DNA of 57,070 bases from Amycolatopsis bullii (GTDB lineage: Bacteria > Actinomycetota > Actinomycetes > Mycobacteriales > Pseudonocardiaceae), in NCBI RefSeq assembly GCF_014654205.1, contig NZ_BNAW01000057.1:1-57070 (forward strand). Direction: 5' to 3'. Of this stretch, positions 17,672 through 27,012 are shown in pieces (the stretch's first letter is position 1; each line of letters starts with the position of its first letter). A program made the translations under genes and the position numbers. The notes under the pieces are model-generated. The model was not told where the DNA came from. It did not search any database and saw nothing but the letters and a program-made list of their open reading frames with translations.

Positions 17672-18109
17672 TCATTCCACCCGCGTCGATTCGGGTTCTT
17701 CCTCGCCCGGCAGGAAGATGTCGTTGACCGCGATGTTCACCTCGATCACCTCGAGGCCGGTGATCTGCTCGACCGCGGTGATCACGTTGCGCCGCACCGT
17801 GCGGGCGACGTCGGTGATGCGCGCGCCGTACTCGACGACGACGTCCAGGTCGATCGCGGTCTGCTTCTCGCCGACCTCCACCGACACGCCGGTGGTGGTG
17901 ACCGTGCCGGAGCCGGGGATCCGCTCGCGCAGCGCGCCGATCGCGCGGGACACCCCGCCGCCGCCCAGCGTGTGCACGCCGGCCACTTCGCGGGCGGCCA
18001 GGCCGGCCACCTTCTGCACGACCAGCGAAGAGATGGTGGTGCGGCCGGCGGCGCCCTCTTCGTTGAGCGGGGTGACCGTGCCGGGGCTTTCGGTCCGTTC
18101 CGGGTGCAT
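17672..18109 (-). CDS. Asp23/Gls24 family envelope stress response protein
   Basis: A 145-residue Asp23-fold protein, the most canonical of the operon. Signature segments are TTISSLVVQKVAGLAAREVAGVHTLG near the N-terminus, then TAIDLDVVVEYGARITDVARTVRRNV and ITGLEVIEVNIAVNDIFL. The ending is acidic (EEEPESTRVE). It is likely to polymerise or dock on AmaP. Gaps of 34 bp downstream and 88 bp upstream leave room for a secondary promoter. Confidence 0.9.
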   Translation of the reverse strand: MHPERTESPGTVTPLNEEGAAGRTTISSLVVQKVAGLAAREVAGVHTLGGGGVSRAIGALRERIPGSGTVTTTGVSVEVGEKQTAIDLDVVVEYGARITDVARTVRRNVITAVEQITGLEVIEVNIAVNDIFLPGEEEPESTRVE

Positions 18110-18197
18110 GCGTGCGGGCTCCTCTCGGCGGGGTTCTCGCCCTTACGATGCCCGGCGGTGCGAAACCCTCACGCAAGGTCCCCCGATCGGGTCAATC

Positions 18198-18611
18198 TCA
18201 CCCCGGGTGCACGTCCACGACGTGCACGTTCACCACCGCGGCGATCCCCAGGTGCCGGGACAGTCCGGCGGCGATCTCCCGCCGGAGCGCTTCGGCGGCC
18301 GCGTCGGCGATCAGGCCGAACCGGACCGACACCAGCACCTGGACGACGCCGCTCTCGACGGCGACGGCCGAGATCCGCACGCCGAACGGGCCCCGGTCCG
18401 CGGCGATCGTCCGGGCCAGCCGGTCGACCACGCCTTCGGCGACCCGCAGCCCGCCCGCTTCGCCGGGCACCTCCACCGCCGTCCGCCGGCCGCGCGCAAC
18501 GGCCCGCAGCACGCGTTCGACCAGGCCCGGCGGGGTCGGCACCCGGTGCCGGGCGGCGGCGCGCACGGCGTCCCAGCGGGGGTCCCGCTCGGGATCCGCT
18601 ACCTCGGCCAT
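18198..18611 (-). CDS. Asp23-like protein coupled to the ECF sigma factor
   Basis: A 137-residue protein. The C-terminal ~90 residues resemble an Asp23 domain (RVAEGVVDRLARTI, then VRISAVAVESGVVQVLVSVRFG and VVNVHVVDVHPG). The N-terminal ~45 residues (DPERDPRWDAVRAAARHRVPTPPGLVERVLRAV) are helical and could contact the sigma factor. The ATG overlaps the sigma stop (TGATG), the tight coupling typical of a sigma factor and its regulator, but it has no zinc anti-sigma motif. The role as sigma regulator is inference. Confidence 0.7.
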   Translation of the reverse strand: MAEVADPERDPRWDAVRAAARHRVPTPPGLVERVLRAVARGRRTAVEVPGEAGGLRVAEGVVDRLARTIAADRGPFGVRISAVAVESGVVQVLVSVRFGLIADAAAEALRREIAAGLSRHLGIAAVVNVHVVDVHPG

Positions 18612-19165
18612 CACCGCTCCCTCAGCTCGGCGAGCAGCGCCACCCTGGCCCGGTGCAGCCGGGAACGCAAGGCGGTTACGTTCACGTCGAGCACTTCGGC
18701 GACCTCTTCGTAGCTGAGCCCCTCCAGTTCGCGCAGCACGAGCGGGACGCGCTGGGACACCTCCAGCCGGCCGACCGCCCGCAGCACGGCGTCGACCTCT
18801 TCGGCCCGCACGACGCGGCCTTCGGGGCCGGGCACGGCCGCGGCCAGCAGCGCGCTGTCCACAGTGGACTGCGGTGCGGGGTCGTCGAGCGACACCGTCG
18901 GACGGCGGCGGCGCAGCACGGCGAGCGCGCTGTTGGTGACGACCCGGTAGAGCCATGTCGACACCGCCGACTCCTGGCGGAACCCGGCCAGTGACCGCCA
19001 CGCGGCGAGCCACGCCTCCTGCACGACGTCCTCGGCCTCGGCCGCGCTGCCGGTGATGCGCAGGGCCACCCGGTACATCCGGGGCGTGTGCTCCCGCACC
19101 AGCGCCCCGAACGCGGTGGCGTCGCCGTCCGCGGCCCGGGCGAGCAGCTCGGTGTCGTCGCTCAC
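18611..19165 (-). CDS. ECF-type RNA polymerase sigma factor of the Asp23 operon
   Basis: A 184-residue group 4 sigma factor. Region 2 covers about residues 20-85 (AFGALVREHTPRMYRVALRI, then AEDVVQEAWLAAWRSL and STWLYRVVTNSAL). Region 4 covers about residues 130-180 (LPLVLRELEGLSYEEVAEVL-like segment, then NVTALRSRLHRAR). The GTG start overlaps the upstream reductase stop (GTGA). It is followed by Asp23-like genes, so it probably activates its own operon in response to envelope damage. No classical anti-sigma gene is adjacent. Confidence 0.9.
   Translation of the reverse strand: MSDDTELLARAADGDATAFGALVREHTPRMYRVALRITGSAAEAEDVVQEAWLAAWRSLAGFRQESAVSTWLYRVVTNSALAVLRRRRPTVSLDDPAPQSTVDSALLAAAVPGPEGRVVRAEEVDAVLRAVGRLEVSQRVPLVLRELEGLSYEEVAEVLDVNVTALRSRLHRARVALLAELRER
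18858..18869. repeat. Iterated palindrome TCCACAGTGGAC (copy 1)
   Basis: Within the ECF sigma gene; on the coding strand it encodes Ser-Thr-Val-Asp with the rare codon ACT. With the preceding G it forms the 13-bp odd palindrome discussed in the findings. Confidence 0.7.
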
Positions 19166-19902
19166 CCGGCGTCCCGACGATAGCGAAGGAGCGTGAAGCC
19201 GTCCTCGACGAGGATCGACGCCAGCGCGAGCCGGCGCGGCACGGCGGGCGTGGCGCCCGCGGCGATCCGGCCCGCGGTCCCGGCCACCAGCAGCGGGGCG
19301 ACGGTCAGGCACAGCTGGTCGACGAGGTCGGCGGCGACGAGCCGGGCGAACAGGCCGGGGCCGCCTTCGCAGTCGATCCGGCGCAGGCCCCGGGCGGCCA
19401 GCAGGTCGAGGGCCCGGGCGAGGTCGACGTCGTCGCCGCCCGCCCGCAGAATCTCAGCCCCGGCGGCTTCGAGGGCGCGCGTGTCGGCCGTGTCCGTGGT
19501 GACGACGATCGGGGGCACGGCGGTTTCGGTGAACAGCCGGGAAGCGGGGTCGAGATCCGCCGTGCGGGTCACGACGGCGATCGGCGGGACACCGGTGAAG
19601 CCGAGCCGTCGTCGGCGCTCCAGGCGTTTCGCGCCCGCGACGACCCCGCGGTAGTTCTCGGCGCGGACCGTCCCGGCGCCGACCAGGATGACGTCGGCGA
19701 GGTCGCGGCCCAGCAGGAAGACCTTCCGGTCGGCGGCGTGCGAGAGCCCCGCGGACGTCGTGTCGATCTCGACGGCACCGTCGGCGGACGCGACGAAGTT
19801 CACCTGCACCCAGGGCCGGTCCAGGTTTTCGGGGTAGGCGTAGATCTCTTCGAGGTCCGAAGCGCTCAGCTCGCCCGTCCGATCGGGCCACACACTCTGC
19901 AC
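19162..19902 (-). CDS. RibD C-terminal-like pyrimidine reductase family protein
   Basis: A 246-residue dihydrofolate-reductase-fold enzyme related to the riboflavin-pathway reductase domain of RibD. Seen are the substrate/NADPH-binding VNFVASADGAVE opening, LADVILVGAGTVRAENYR, and RIDCEGGPGLFARLVAADLVDQL. It lacks the deaminase domain of bifunctional RibD and is probably a stand-alone reductase of uncertain substrate. Its stop overlaps the sigma start, so it is the first gene of the leftward operon. It diverges from zapE over 89 bp that contain a 12-bp palindrome. Confidence 0.85.
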   Translation of the reverse strand: MQSVWPDRTGELSASDLEEIYAYPENLDRPWVQVNFVASADGAVEIDTTSAGLSHAADRKVFLLGRDLADVILVGAGTVRAENYRGVVAGAKRLERRRRLGFTGVPPIAVVTRTADLDPASRLFTETAVPPIVVTTDTADTRALEAAGAEILRAGGDDVDLARALDLLAARGLRRIDCEGGPGLFARLVAADLVDQLCLTVAPLLVAGTAGRIAAGATPAVPRRLALASILVEDGFTLLRYRRDAG

Positions 19903-19941
19903 CCGATCATCCCAACACGAGCGTGAAACACGTCTCTACCG

Positions 19942-19953
19942 GGGGATATCCCC
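19942..19953. promoter_or_regulatory. 12-bp palindrome GGGGATATCCCC in a divergent gap
   Basis: A perfect palindrome with an AT-rich centre lies midway between the divergent reductase and zapE genes. It may be a regulator site; no protein can be assigned. Confidence 0.35.
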
Positions 19954-19991
19954 GCTGATCGGGACCCGGGGCGCGGATAGGCTCTGCGACC

Positions 19992-21011
19992 ATGCCCGCG
20001 CACCTGACCGATCGCCGTCCCGAGCTGTCCGCCGACGAGCTGATCGGCGCGCTGGTTCCGCCGCCGCGCTTCGGCGCCGTCCGGTTCGAGACGTACCTCC
20101 CGAACCCGGACGAGCCCAGCCAGGCCGCGGCGGTCGAGGCGTGCTCGGCGTTCGCCGCCAAGATCGGGGCGCGCAAGGAGAAGAAGCGGTTCAAGCTGTT
20201 CGGCGGGCCGCCGGAGCCGTCGGGGCCGATGGGGCTCTACCTCGACGGCGGCTTCGGCGTCGGCAAGACCCACCTGCTCGCTTCGACGTGGCACGCGGCG
20301 CCGTCGCCCAAGGCGTACGGCACGTTCGTCGAGCTGACCCACCTGGTCGGCGCGCTGGGCTTCGCCGAGGCCGTCCGTCGGCTGTCGGCGCACCGGATCC
20401 TGGCCATCGACGAGTTCGAGCTGGACGACCCGGGTGACACCACCCTGGTCACCCGCCTGCTGCAGGAGCTGATGGACGCCGGGGTGTTCATCGCGGCGAC
20501 GTCGAACACGCTGCCGGAAAAGCTGGGCGAGGGCCGGTTCGCCGCCGAGGACTTCCTGCGTGAGATCCAGACCCTGTCGGCCCGCTTCGGCGTGGTCCGC
20601 GTCGACGGCCCGGACTACCGCCACCGCGGCCTGCCGGACGCGCCGCCGCCGGTTTCGCCGGAGGAGCTGGCGGCGTCGGCCGCGACCCACGAAGGGTCCA
20701 CTGTGGACGACTTCGACGCGTTGTGCGCACACCTCGCGGAGCTGCACCCGTCCCGCTACGGGCGGCTGCTCGACGACGTCGGCCGCGTGCACCTGCGCGG
20801 CGTCCACCCGGCGCCGGACCAGAACGTGGCGCTGCGGCTGGTCGCCTTCGCCGACCGGCTCTACGACCGGGCCATCCCGCTGGTCGTGTCGGGCGAGCCG
20901 CTGCCGTCGCTGTTCACCGAGGAGATGGTCGAAGGCGGGTACCGCAAGAAGTACCTGCGCGCGGTCAGCCGGTTGACGGCGCTGGCTCGTGACGCCGTGC
21001 CGGCCAGCTGA
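19992..21011 (+). CDS. zapE: ZapE/AFG1-like P-loop ATPase
   Basis: A 339-residue AFG1-type AAA ATPase. Walker A GGFGVGKTH is near residues 89-97 and Walker B ILAIDEFELDD near residues 139-149. The sensor segment FIAATSNTLPEKL is near residues 169-181, and DYRHRG is characteristic of ZapE. In E. coli ZapE acts at late cell division; in actinobacteria the role is less clear. The GGPPEPSGPMGLYLDGG lead-in to Walker A is conserved. Its 3' end overlaps the convergent PAP2 gene by 47 bp. Confidence 0.9.
   Translation: MPAHLTDRRPELSADELIGALVPPPRFGAVRFETYLPNPDEPSQAAAVEACSAFAAKIGARKEKKRFKLFGGPPEPSGPMGLYLDGGFGVGKTHLLASTWHAAPSPKAYGTFVELTHLVGALGFAEAVRRLSAHRILAIDEFELDDPGDTTLVTRLLQELMDAGVFIAATSNTLPEKLGEGRFAAEDFLREIQTLSARFGVVRVDGPDYRHRGLPDAPPPVSPEELAASAATHEGSTVDDFDALCAHLAELHPSRYGRLLDDVGRVHLRGVHPAPDQNVALRLVAFADRLYDRAIPLVVSGEPLPSLFTEEMVEGGYRKKYLRAVSRLTALARDAVPAS
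20697..20708. repeat. Iterated palindrome TCCACTGTGGAC (copy 2)
   Basis: Within zapE, encoding Ser-Thr-Val-Asp; the preceding G completes the 13-bp palindrome. Confidence 0.7.
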
Positions 21012-21576
21012 CCAGCACGACCGCGACGGCGAACAGCGTCCCGCCGACGACGTCGGTCAGGTAGTGGTAGCCCAGGCCGACCAGCCCGGCGGCCGCGGCG
21101 AGCAGCGCCACCGCGGACAGCACCACCACGACGACCCGGCGGGTGACCAGGACGAGCACGGTCAGCACCGCCACCAGGCTCACCGTGTGGCCGCTCGGGT
21201 AGACCAGGGTGTTGTTCTTCCACCGGTCGTACAGGGGCTTGAGCAGCCAGCTCGTCAGCAGGATCGCCAGCACCGGGACGGCCAGCGCGAGCCCGGCCTC
21301 CAGCCGCCGTCCGGCGCGCAGGCACAGGAAGACCCCGAGCAGGCCCAGCGCGAGCACGACGTACGGCTCGGTCGGGAGGACCAGCGCCCGCAGCACGCCG
21401 GGGCTCAGGTCCGCGACGGCCCCGGCAGCGGCGGCGTCGACCGCGCCGGGCGTGGTCCCGCCGGCGAACGGCAGGCCCAGCAGCAGCGCGAGCAGGCCGC
21501 AGACGGCGGCGATCGTCCTCACCCGCGCGAGGGTAGCCGGGCCCCCGGGACGACGCCGGGGCCGCGGGTGCGTCAC
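20965..21576 (-). CDS. PAP2-family membrane phosphatase
   Basis: A PAP2 (type 2 phosphatidic acid phosphatase) protein with about five to six transmembrane helices. The phosphatase motifs are KPLYDRWKN (motif 1, K-x6-R-P-like), YPSGHT (motif 2, catalytic His) and GYHYLTDVVGG (motif 3, with the HxxxD pair). It would dephosphorylate a lipid phosphate or undecaprenyl diphosphate at the membrane. The ATG at 21576 gives 203 residues, but a GTG at 21522 (VRTIAAV) begins right before the first helix and leaves more room for the divergent promoters. I consider the shorter form at least as likely. Confidence 0.85.
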   Translation of the reverse strand: MTHPRPRRRPGGPATLARVRTIAAVCGLLALLLGLPFAGGTTPGAVDAAAAGAVADLSPGVLRALVLPTEPYVVLALGLLGVFLCLRAGRRLEAGLALAVPVLAILLTSWLLKPLYDRWKNNTLVYPSGHTVSLVAVLTVLVLVTRRVVVVVLSAVALLAAAAGLVGLGYHYLTDVVGGTLFAVAVVLVSWPARRHEPAPSTG

Positions 21577-21585
21577 GATGCGGGG

Positions 21586-22464
21586 ATGCGAGTGACAGTC
21601 GCCGGGGCCGGGATCATCGGGCTCAGCAGCGCGTACCGGCTGGCGGAAGCGGGATGCGAGGTCACGGTGGTGGCGTCGGCCCCGCCGCGGGAATCGACGT
21701 CGGCGGTCGCGGGCGGAGTGCTCTACCCGCCGGGGAAGCGCCTGGACGAGCGCGTGGTGCGGTGGACCGAGGCGAGCCTGGCGGTGTTCCGCGGCGGGGA
21801 CGCGCCGGGCGTGCGCTTCCGCCGCGGCCGGGTCCTGCTGGCGCCGGGAGCGCCGGACCCGCAGTGGCTCCGGGCGGTGGACGGCGTCCGCGACGGCGAC
21901 GCGGTGGAGTTCACGACGGCGGTGGTCGACACGCCGGTGTACCTGGAGTGGCTGCTCGCCGGGGTGCGCGCGCTGGGCGTGCGGGTCGAGTACCGGACGC
22001 TGACGTCACTGGCGGACCCGGCCGCGGACATCGTGGTCAACGCGGCGGGCCTGGGCGCGGGCGCGCTGGCGGGCGACGACACGATGGTCCCGGTCGGCGG
22101 CCAGGTCGTGCACGTGCCCGACCCGGGCCTGCCGGAGTTCGTGGTCGACGAGACCGGCCCGGGCGTCGCGTACGTGATCCCGCACGGCACCCACGTGGTC
22201 TGCGGCGGAACGGTGGAGCCGGGCCGGGCGGACACCGACCCGAACCCGGCGGTGACGGCGGACATCCTGCGCCGCTGCCGCGAACTGGAGCCCCGCTTGG
22301 CCGGCGCGGAGGTGCTGCGGTCGCGGGTGGGCCTGCGCCCGTCGCGGCGGGAGGTGCGGCTGGAGCGGGTGGGGGAGGTCGTGCACTGCTACGGACACGG
22401 GGGAGCGGGGATCACCCTGGCCTGGGGCTGCGCGGCGGACGTCGCGAAGCTGGTCACCGGCTGA
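21586..22464 (+). CDS. FAD-dependent D-amino-acid-oxidase-like oxidoreductase
   Basis: A 292-residue flavoprotein of the D-amino acid oxidase (DAAO) group. The dinucleotide-binding GAGIIGLSSAYRLAEAG lies at residues 7-23. DAAO signatures include AGGVLYPP near residue 45, DIVVNAAGLGAG near residue 148 and, at the C-terminus, CYGHGGAGITLAWGCA. The short length fits actinobacterial DAAO. It would oxidise neutral D-amino acids to keto acids with H2O2 release. The ATG is the only start that gives the Rossmann motif at the N-terminus; the frame upstream is open by chance. Confidence 0.88.
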   Translation: MRVTVAGAGIIGLSSAYRLAEAGCEVTVVASAPPRESTSAVAGGVLYPPGKRLDERVVRWTEASLAVFRGGDAPGVRFRRGRVLLAPGAPDPQWLRAVDGVRDGDAVEFTTAVVDTPVYLEWLLAGVRALGVRVEYRTLTSLADPAADIVVNAAGLGAGALAGDDTMVPVGGQVVHVPDPGLPEFVVDETGPGVAYVIPHGTHVVCGGTVEPGRADTDPNPAVTADILRRCRELEPRLAGAEVLRSRVGLRPSRREVRLERVGEVVHCYGHGGAGITLAWGCAADVAKLVTG

Positions 22465-22513
22465 TTGCCCGCTGCTTCGGGTGGTCGGCGCTCGACCCGC
22501 CGCCCGTCCCCGG

Positions 22514-23863
22514 TCAGCTCCGGGAGAAGGCGGCGTGGTCGGCCTCCGTCCGGTCGGCGTACCGCACCGCATACGCACCCATCGCCTCGTCCAGTTCCGA
22601 GTCGTCGGCGAAGTAGCCCGCGAGCAGTTTCGGGTGCAGCGATCGCGTGTGGGCGCGGGCGAGCAGCGCCCCGGCGAGCCTGCCGTAGTCGTCCAGGTGG
22701 TCCCTCTCCAGTTCCGCCGGGTCGATGTCGCCCTTGAGGTTGCGGAACTGCCGGACGATGAACGGGACGCCGTCGATCGTGGTCCAGCCGAGCAGGATGT
22801 CGGTCTCCGCCTGCACCAGCCGAGCGCCGTCGACGATGCGCTGCCCTTCGTGCGCCGCCGGTGGCAGATCGAGGTACGGCGCCAGTGCCGGCCGCTGGGC
22901 CTGTTTCACCTGCAGGATCAGGTCTTCGTCGTCGTTGCCGTGCAGCAGGGCGACGTAGCTGCGCAGGCCGACGCTGCCCGTGCCGACCACGCGGAAGGCG
23001 ACGTCGGCGAGCCGGTACCGCGCGATCAGCGTGCGCCGCGACTCGCGCAGGCTGTCCACATAGGACACCAGGCCGGCGGCGACGGCTTCGGCGGTCTGCG
23101 CGTCGACGTGCGTCAGCACCGGCGGGTCCGCGACGAACCGGTGGCGGGCCAGGCCGGTCTCGTGATCGTCGACGCGTTCGGTCCACTTCGCGGAAACCTT
23201 CGCGCTGTCGTTCCTGCGGGCTTTCTCGGCGGCGTCGGCGAAGTCGTCGATCAGCTCGTCGGCTCGCGCCTTGGACAGCACCGACGAGTCCGGCAGCGCG
23301 TTCCAGCTGCGCAGGAACGGCAGCTCGGCCAGCGCGCGGACGGTCCGGCGGTAGGACTTCACGGCGTCTTCGGCGGCTTCGCGGCAGCCGGACTCGCCGA
23401 TCCCGCCCTCGCGGCCGGCGAGCACGAGGCTGGCGGCGAGCCGCTTGAGGTCCCACTCCCACGGGCCCGGCACGGTCTCGTCGAAGTCGTTGATGTCCAT
23501 CACGATCTGGCCCTCGGGCGTGCCGTAGAGCCCGAAGTTCGCCGCGTGGGCGTCACCGCACAGCTGCGCGGTGAGGCCCGAGGCCGGTGTCCCGGCGAGG
23601 TCGGCGCCCATCAGTCCGGCCGCGCCGCGGAAGAACGTGAACGGCGAGGCGAGCATGCGTTCGCGTCGCCGTTCCACCAGCTCCGGCAGCCGTCCGGCGT
23701 TGGTGGCCTCGAAGTACTGCTTCGCGCTCGGCCGGTCCTTCGCTGCGGCCTCGTGGTCGTGCACCGCGGCCGGGGTTTTCTCCCGGAGCCGCTTTCCCTG
23801 CTCGTACAGCTCGGCCGGTGTCACGCATCCCGTGCCCACCAGCGGGCGTTCCCCTGCTCCCAT
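22514..23863 (-). CDS. DUF2252 family protein (kinase-like fold)
   Basis: A 449-residue DUF2252 protein. The diagnostic segment LCGDAHAANFGLYGTPEGQ, followed by VMDINDFDE, lies near residues 101-127 and resembles the catalytic loop and metal site of aminoglycoside-phosphotransferase-like kinases. Later segments include VVGTGSVGLRSYVALLHGND and QVKQAQ. The biochemical role is unknown; phosphotransfer is inferred from the fold. The ATG at 23863 is the first with a plausible N-terminus. Two overlapping hairpins separate it from rocD upstream. Confidence 0.85.
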   Translation of the reverse strand: MGAGERPLVGTGCVTPAELYEQGKRLREKTPAAVHDHEAAAKDRPSAKQYFEATNAGRLPELVERRRERMLASPFTFFRGAAGLMGADLAGTPASGLTAQLCGDAHAANFGLYGTPEGQIVMDINDFDETVPGPWEWDLKRLAASLVLAGREGGIGESGCREAAEDAVKSYRRTVRALAELPFLRSWNALPDSSVLSKARADELIDDFADAAEKARRNDSAKVSAKWTERVDDHETGLARHRFVADPPVLTHVDAQTAEAVAAGLVSYVDSLRESRRTLIARYRLADVAFRVVGTGSVGLRSYVALLHGNDDEDLILQVKQAQRPALAPYLDLPPAAHEGQRIVDGARLVQAETDILLGWTTIDGVPFIVRQFRNLKGDIDPAELERDHLDDYGRLAGALLARAHTRSLHPKLLAGYFADDSELDEAMGAYAVRYADRTEADHAAFSRS

Positions 23864-23897
23864 ACCGGGCACAACGTCCGAAGGGGACCATCTTCTC

Positions 23898-23956
23898 CCG
23901 GGAGCTTGTGCTCCCGGACGCCGCCGGGGCGGGAGGCTCACCCGGCGGCGTCCGGG
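23898..23956 (-). terminator. Overlapping hairpins between rocD and the DUF2252 gene
   Basis: One hairpin (23898-23905 with 23910-23917, loop TTGT) and a second with 16-bp perfect arms (23913-23928 and 23941-23956) share the bases 23913-23917, so they cannot both form. They lie between the rocD stop and the DUF2252 start, both leftward. A terminator with an alternative structure is the simplest reading. Confidence 0.5.
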
Positions 23957-23961
23957 TGGTT

Positions 23962-25194
<1,233 letters not shown>

Positions 25195-25302
25195 GTGTTC
25201 AGGTTAGAGGCAGAACACGCAGAGTTCAGCCGGGAATCGTTGCTTTGACCAGGTATTCGTTGCGCAATATCGCGTTCACACCCCCGAAACAGTGCGCACC
25301 CG

Positions 25303-25333
25303 TTGACGGTCGTATCGGTAAGCCGTAGCTTAC
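25303..25333 (+). promoter_or_regulatory. Promoter with operator overlapping the -10 (arsR-type gene)
   Basis: TTGACG (25303-25308) and TAGCTT (25326-25331) are 17 bp apart. GTAAGC-CGTA-GCTTAC (25318-25333) overlaps the -10 element. Transcription would start around 25338-25339, at the GTG itself, so the message is probably leaderless and repressed by the product binding over the -10. Confidence 0.6.
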
Positions 25334-25338
25334 GGTTC

Positions 25339-25659
25339 GTGGCGACTTACGGAAGCGACCAGCTGGCCGTGCTGGCCGACCCGTCGCGGCGCGCGATCTT
25401 CGAAGCGCTGCGGGACGGGCCGCGCGCGGTCGGCGAGCTGGCCGCGGACCTGCCGATCAGCCGCCCGGCCGTGTCCCAGCACCTCAAGGTGCTCAAGGCG
25501 GCCGGCCTGGTCACCGACCGGGCCGTCGGCACCAGGCGGCTCTACCGGCTGGAACCGGCCGGGATCGCCGCGCTGCGCGCCTACCTCGACGGGATGTGGT
25601 CGGACGCGCTGAAGGCCTTCGCCGAACTGGCGGAACAAACCGAAGAGGAGCAGTCATGA
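25339..25659 (+). CDS. ArsR/SmtB-type winged-helix regulator
   Basis: A 106-residue ArsR-type repressor. The winged helix is at about residues 8-75: LAVLADPSRRAIFEAL, the recognition helix in ISRPAVSQHLKVLKAAGLV, and the wing in RAVGTRRLYRL. There are no paired Cys for metal binding. This subgroup is typically encoded with an AHSA1/SRPBCC protein, as here. The GTG (VATYG) is preferred over the TTG at 25303, because the promoter and operator occupy the bases between. The stop overlaps the next start (ATGA). Confidence 0.85.
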   Translation: MATYGSDQLAVLADPSRRAIFEALRDGPRAVGELAADLPISRPAVSQHLKVLKAAGLVTDRAVGTRRLYRLEPAGIAALRAYLDGMWSDALKAFAELAEQTEEEQS

Positions 25660-26123
25660 GCTGGGAACCCATCCGCAAGACGATCACCGTCGCCTGCTCG
25701 CGGGAGCACGCGTTCAAGACCTACACCGAGGCCTTCGACAGCTGGTGGCCGCGGCAGCACCACATCGGCGCGGGGGAGCTCGCGGAAGCCGTCCTCGAGC
25801 CGAAGGAAGGTGGACGCTGGTACGAGCGGACGGTCGACGGCACCGAGTGCGAATGGGGCGAGGTGCTCGTGTGGGAGCCACCCGCCCGGGTGGTGCTGTC
25901 CTGGCGCATCGACGGCGACTGGCAGATCGACCCGGACCCCGCGCACGCCAGCGAGATCGAGGTCAGATTCATCGAGGAAGGACCGCGCAGCACCCGCGTC
26001 GAGCTGGAGCACCGCGGCTTCGAACGGCACGGCGAAACCGGCGCCAAGGTCCGCGAAGGCGTCTCGGGTGAGGGCGGGCACGGCGCCCTGCTGAAGCTCT
26101 TCGCCGAGAAAGCCGCCGCCTGA
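25656..26123 (+). CDS. SRPBCC (AHSA1-like) domain protein
   Basis: A 155-residue START/Bet v1-like protein related to the activator-of-Hsp90 C-terminal domain. Features are ITVACSREHAFKTYTEAFDSWWP at the N-terminus, GGRWYER, WGEVLVWEPPARVVLSWRID, and ending ALLKLFAEKA after the long C-terminal helix. These proteins bind a hydrophobic ligand in a cavity; the ligand is unknown. It is co-transcribed with the ArsR-type repressor, which suggests the pair is induced by a small molecule. Confidence 0.85.
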   Translation: MSWEPIRKTITVACSREHAFKTYTEAFDSWWPRQHHIGAGELAEAVLEPKEGGRWYERTVDGTECEWGEVLVWEPPARVVLSWRIDGDWQIDPDPAHASEIEVRFIEEGPRSTRVELEHRGFERHGETGAKVREGVSGEGGHGALLKLFAEKAAA

Positions 26124-26140
26124 ACGGGTAGTTTCGGTGG

Positions 26141-26992
26141 ATGGCGAAGAAGGACGACGGAAGCCGGGTCCGGGACGCGCTGCGCGTCGGCGGTGAGCTG
26201 CCGGACCCGGGCTCGACCCCGGTCGGGCCCGGCAAGAAGGCCAAGGCCCTCGCCGGGCTCGAGAGCGCGGGGGAGCGGCTCTCCGCGCTGCAGGAGGCGC
26301 TCTACGCCGAGGGCGTCGGCGGCGGCACCCGCCGGGTGCTGCTCGTGCTGCAGGGCATGGACACCTCCGGCAAGGGCGGCACGGTCTCCCACGTGCTCGG
26401 CCTGGTCAACCCGATGGGCGTCCGGTACGCGGCGTTCAAGAAGCCGACTCCGGCCGAGCTGCGCCACGAATACCTGTGGCGGATCCGCAAGCAGCTGCCC
26501 GCGCCCGGCCAGATCGGCGTCTTCGACCGCTCGCACTACGAGGACATCCTGGTCCCGCAGGTCAGCGGCCTGCTCACCGCGGCCGAGCGCCGCCGCCGCT
26601 ACGCCGAGCTCAACGCCTTCGAAGCCGAGCTGGCCGAGGCGGGCACCACGGTGCTCAAGGTGTTCCTGCACATCTCGCCGGAGGAGCAGCTCAAGCGGCT
26701 CAAGGCCCGGCTCGTCACCCCCGAGAAGCGCTGGAAGTACAACCCGGGTGACCTGGAGGCCCGGTCGCACTGGGCCGCCTACCAGGAGGCCTACGCCGGC
26801 ATCTTCGAGAAGACGTCGACACCGGACGCGCCCTGGTACGCGGTGCCCGCCGACCACAAGTGGTACCGCAACTGGGCCGTCGCCGAACTGCTCATCGAGA
26901 CGCTCACCGAGCTGAAGCCGCGGTTCCCGGCGCCGGACTACGACGTCGACGCGGAGCTGGCCAAGCTGAAGGGTGTTGGCGTCCGGTCGTGA
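26141..26992 (+). CDS. Polyphosphate kinase 2 family protein
   Basis: A 283-residue PPK2. Walker A GMDTSGKGG is at residues 72-80, followed by LGLVNPMGVRYAAFKKPTPAELRHEYLWR and the Walker B segment VFDRSHYEDIL. The lid is in PEKRWKYNPGDLEARSHW. PPK2 enzymes use polyphosphate to phosphorylate nucleotides (AMP or NDP); the single-domain length suits the class I or III type. It is translated with the downstream peptidase gene, and the next gene may start inside its last codons. Confidence 0.9.
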   Translation: MAKKDDGSRVRDALRVGGELPDPGSTPVGPGKKAKALAGLESAGERLSALQEALYAEGVGGGTRRVLLVLQGMDTSGKGGTVSHVLGLVNPMGVRYAAFKKPTPAELRHEYLWRIRKQLPAPGQIGVFDRSHYEDILVPQVSGLLTAAERRRRYAELNAFEAELAEAGTTVLKVFLHISPEEQLKRLKARLVTPEKRWKYNPGDLEARSHWAAYQEAYAGIFEKTSTPDAPWYAVPADHKWYRNWAVAELLIETLTELKPRFPAPDYDVDAELAKLKGVGVRS

Positions 26993-27012
26993 CCGTCTGG
27001 AAGAGTGCGGGC

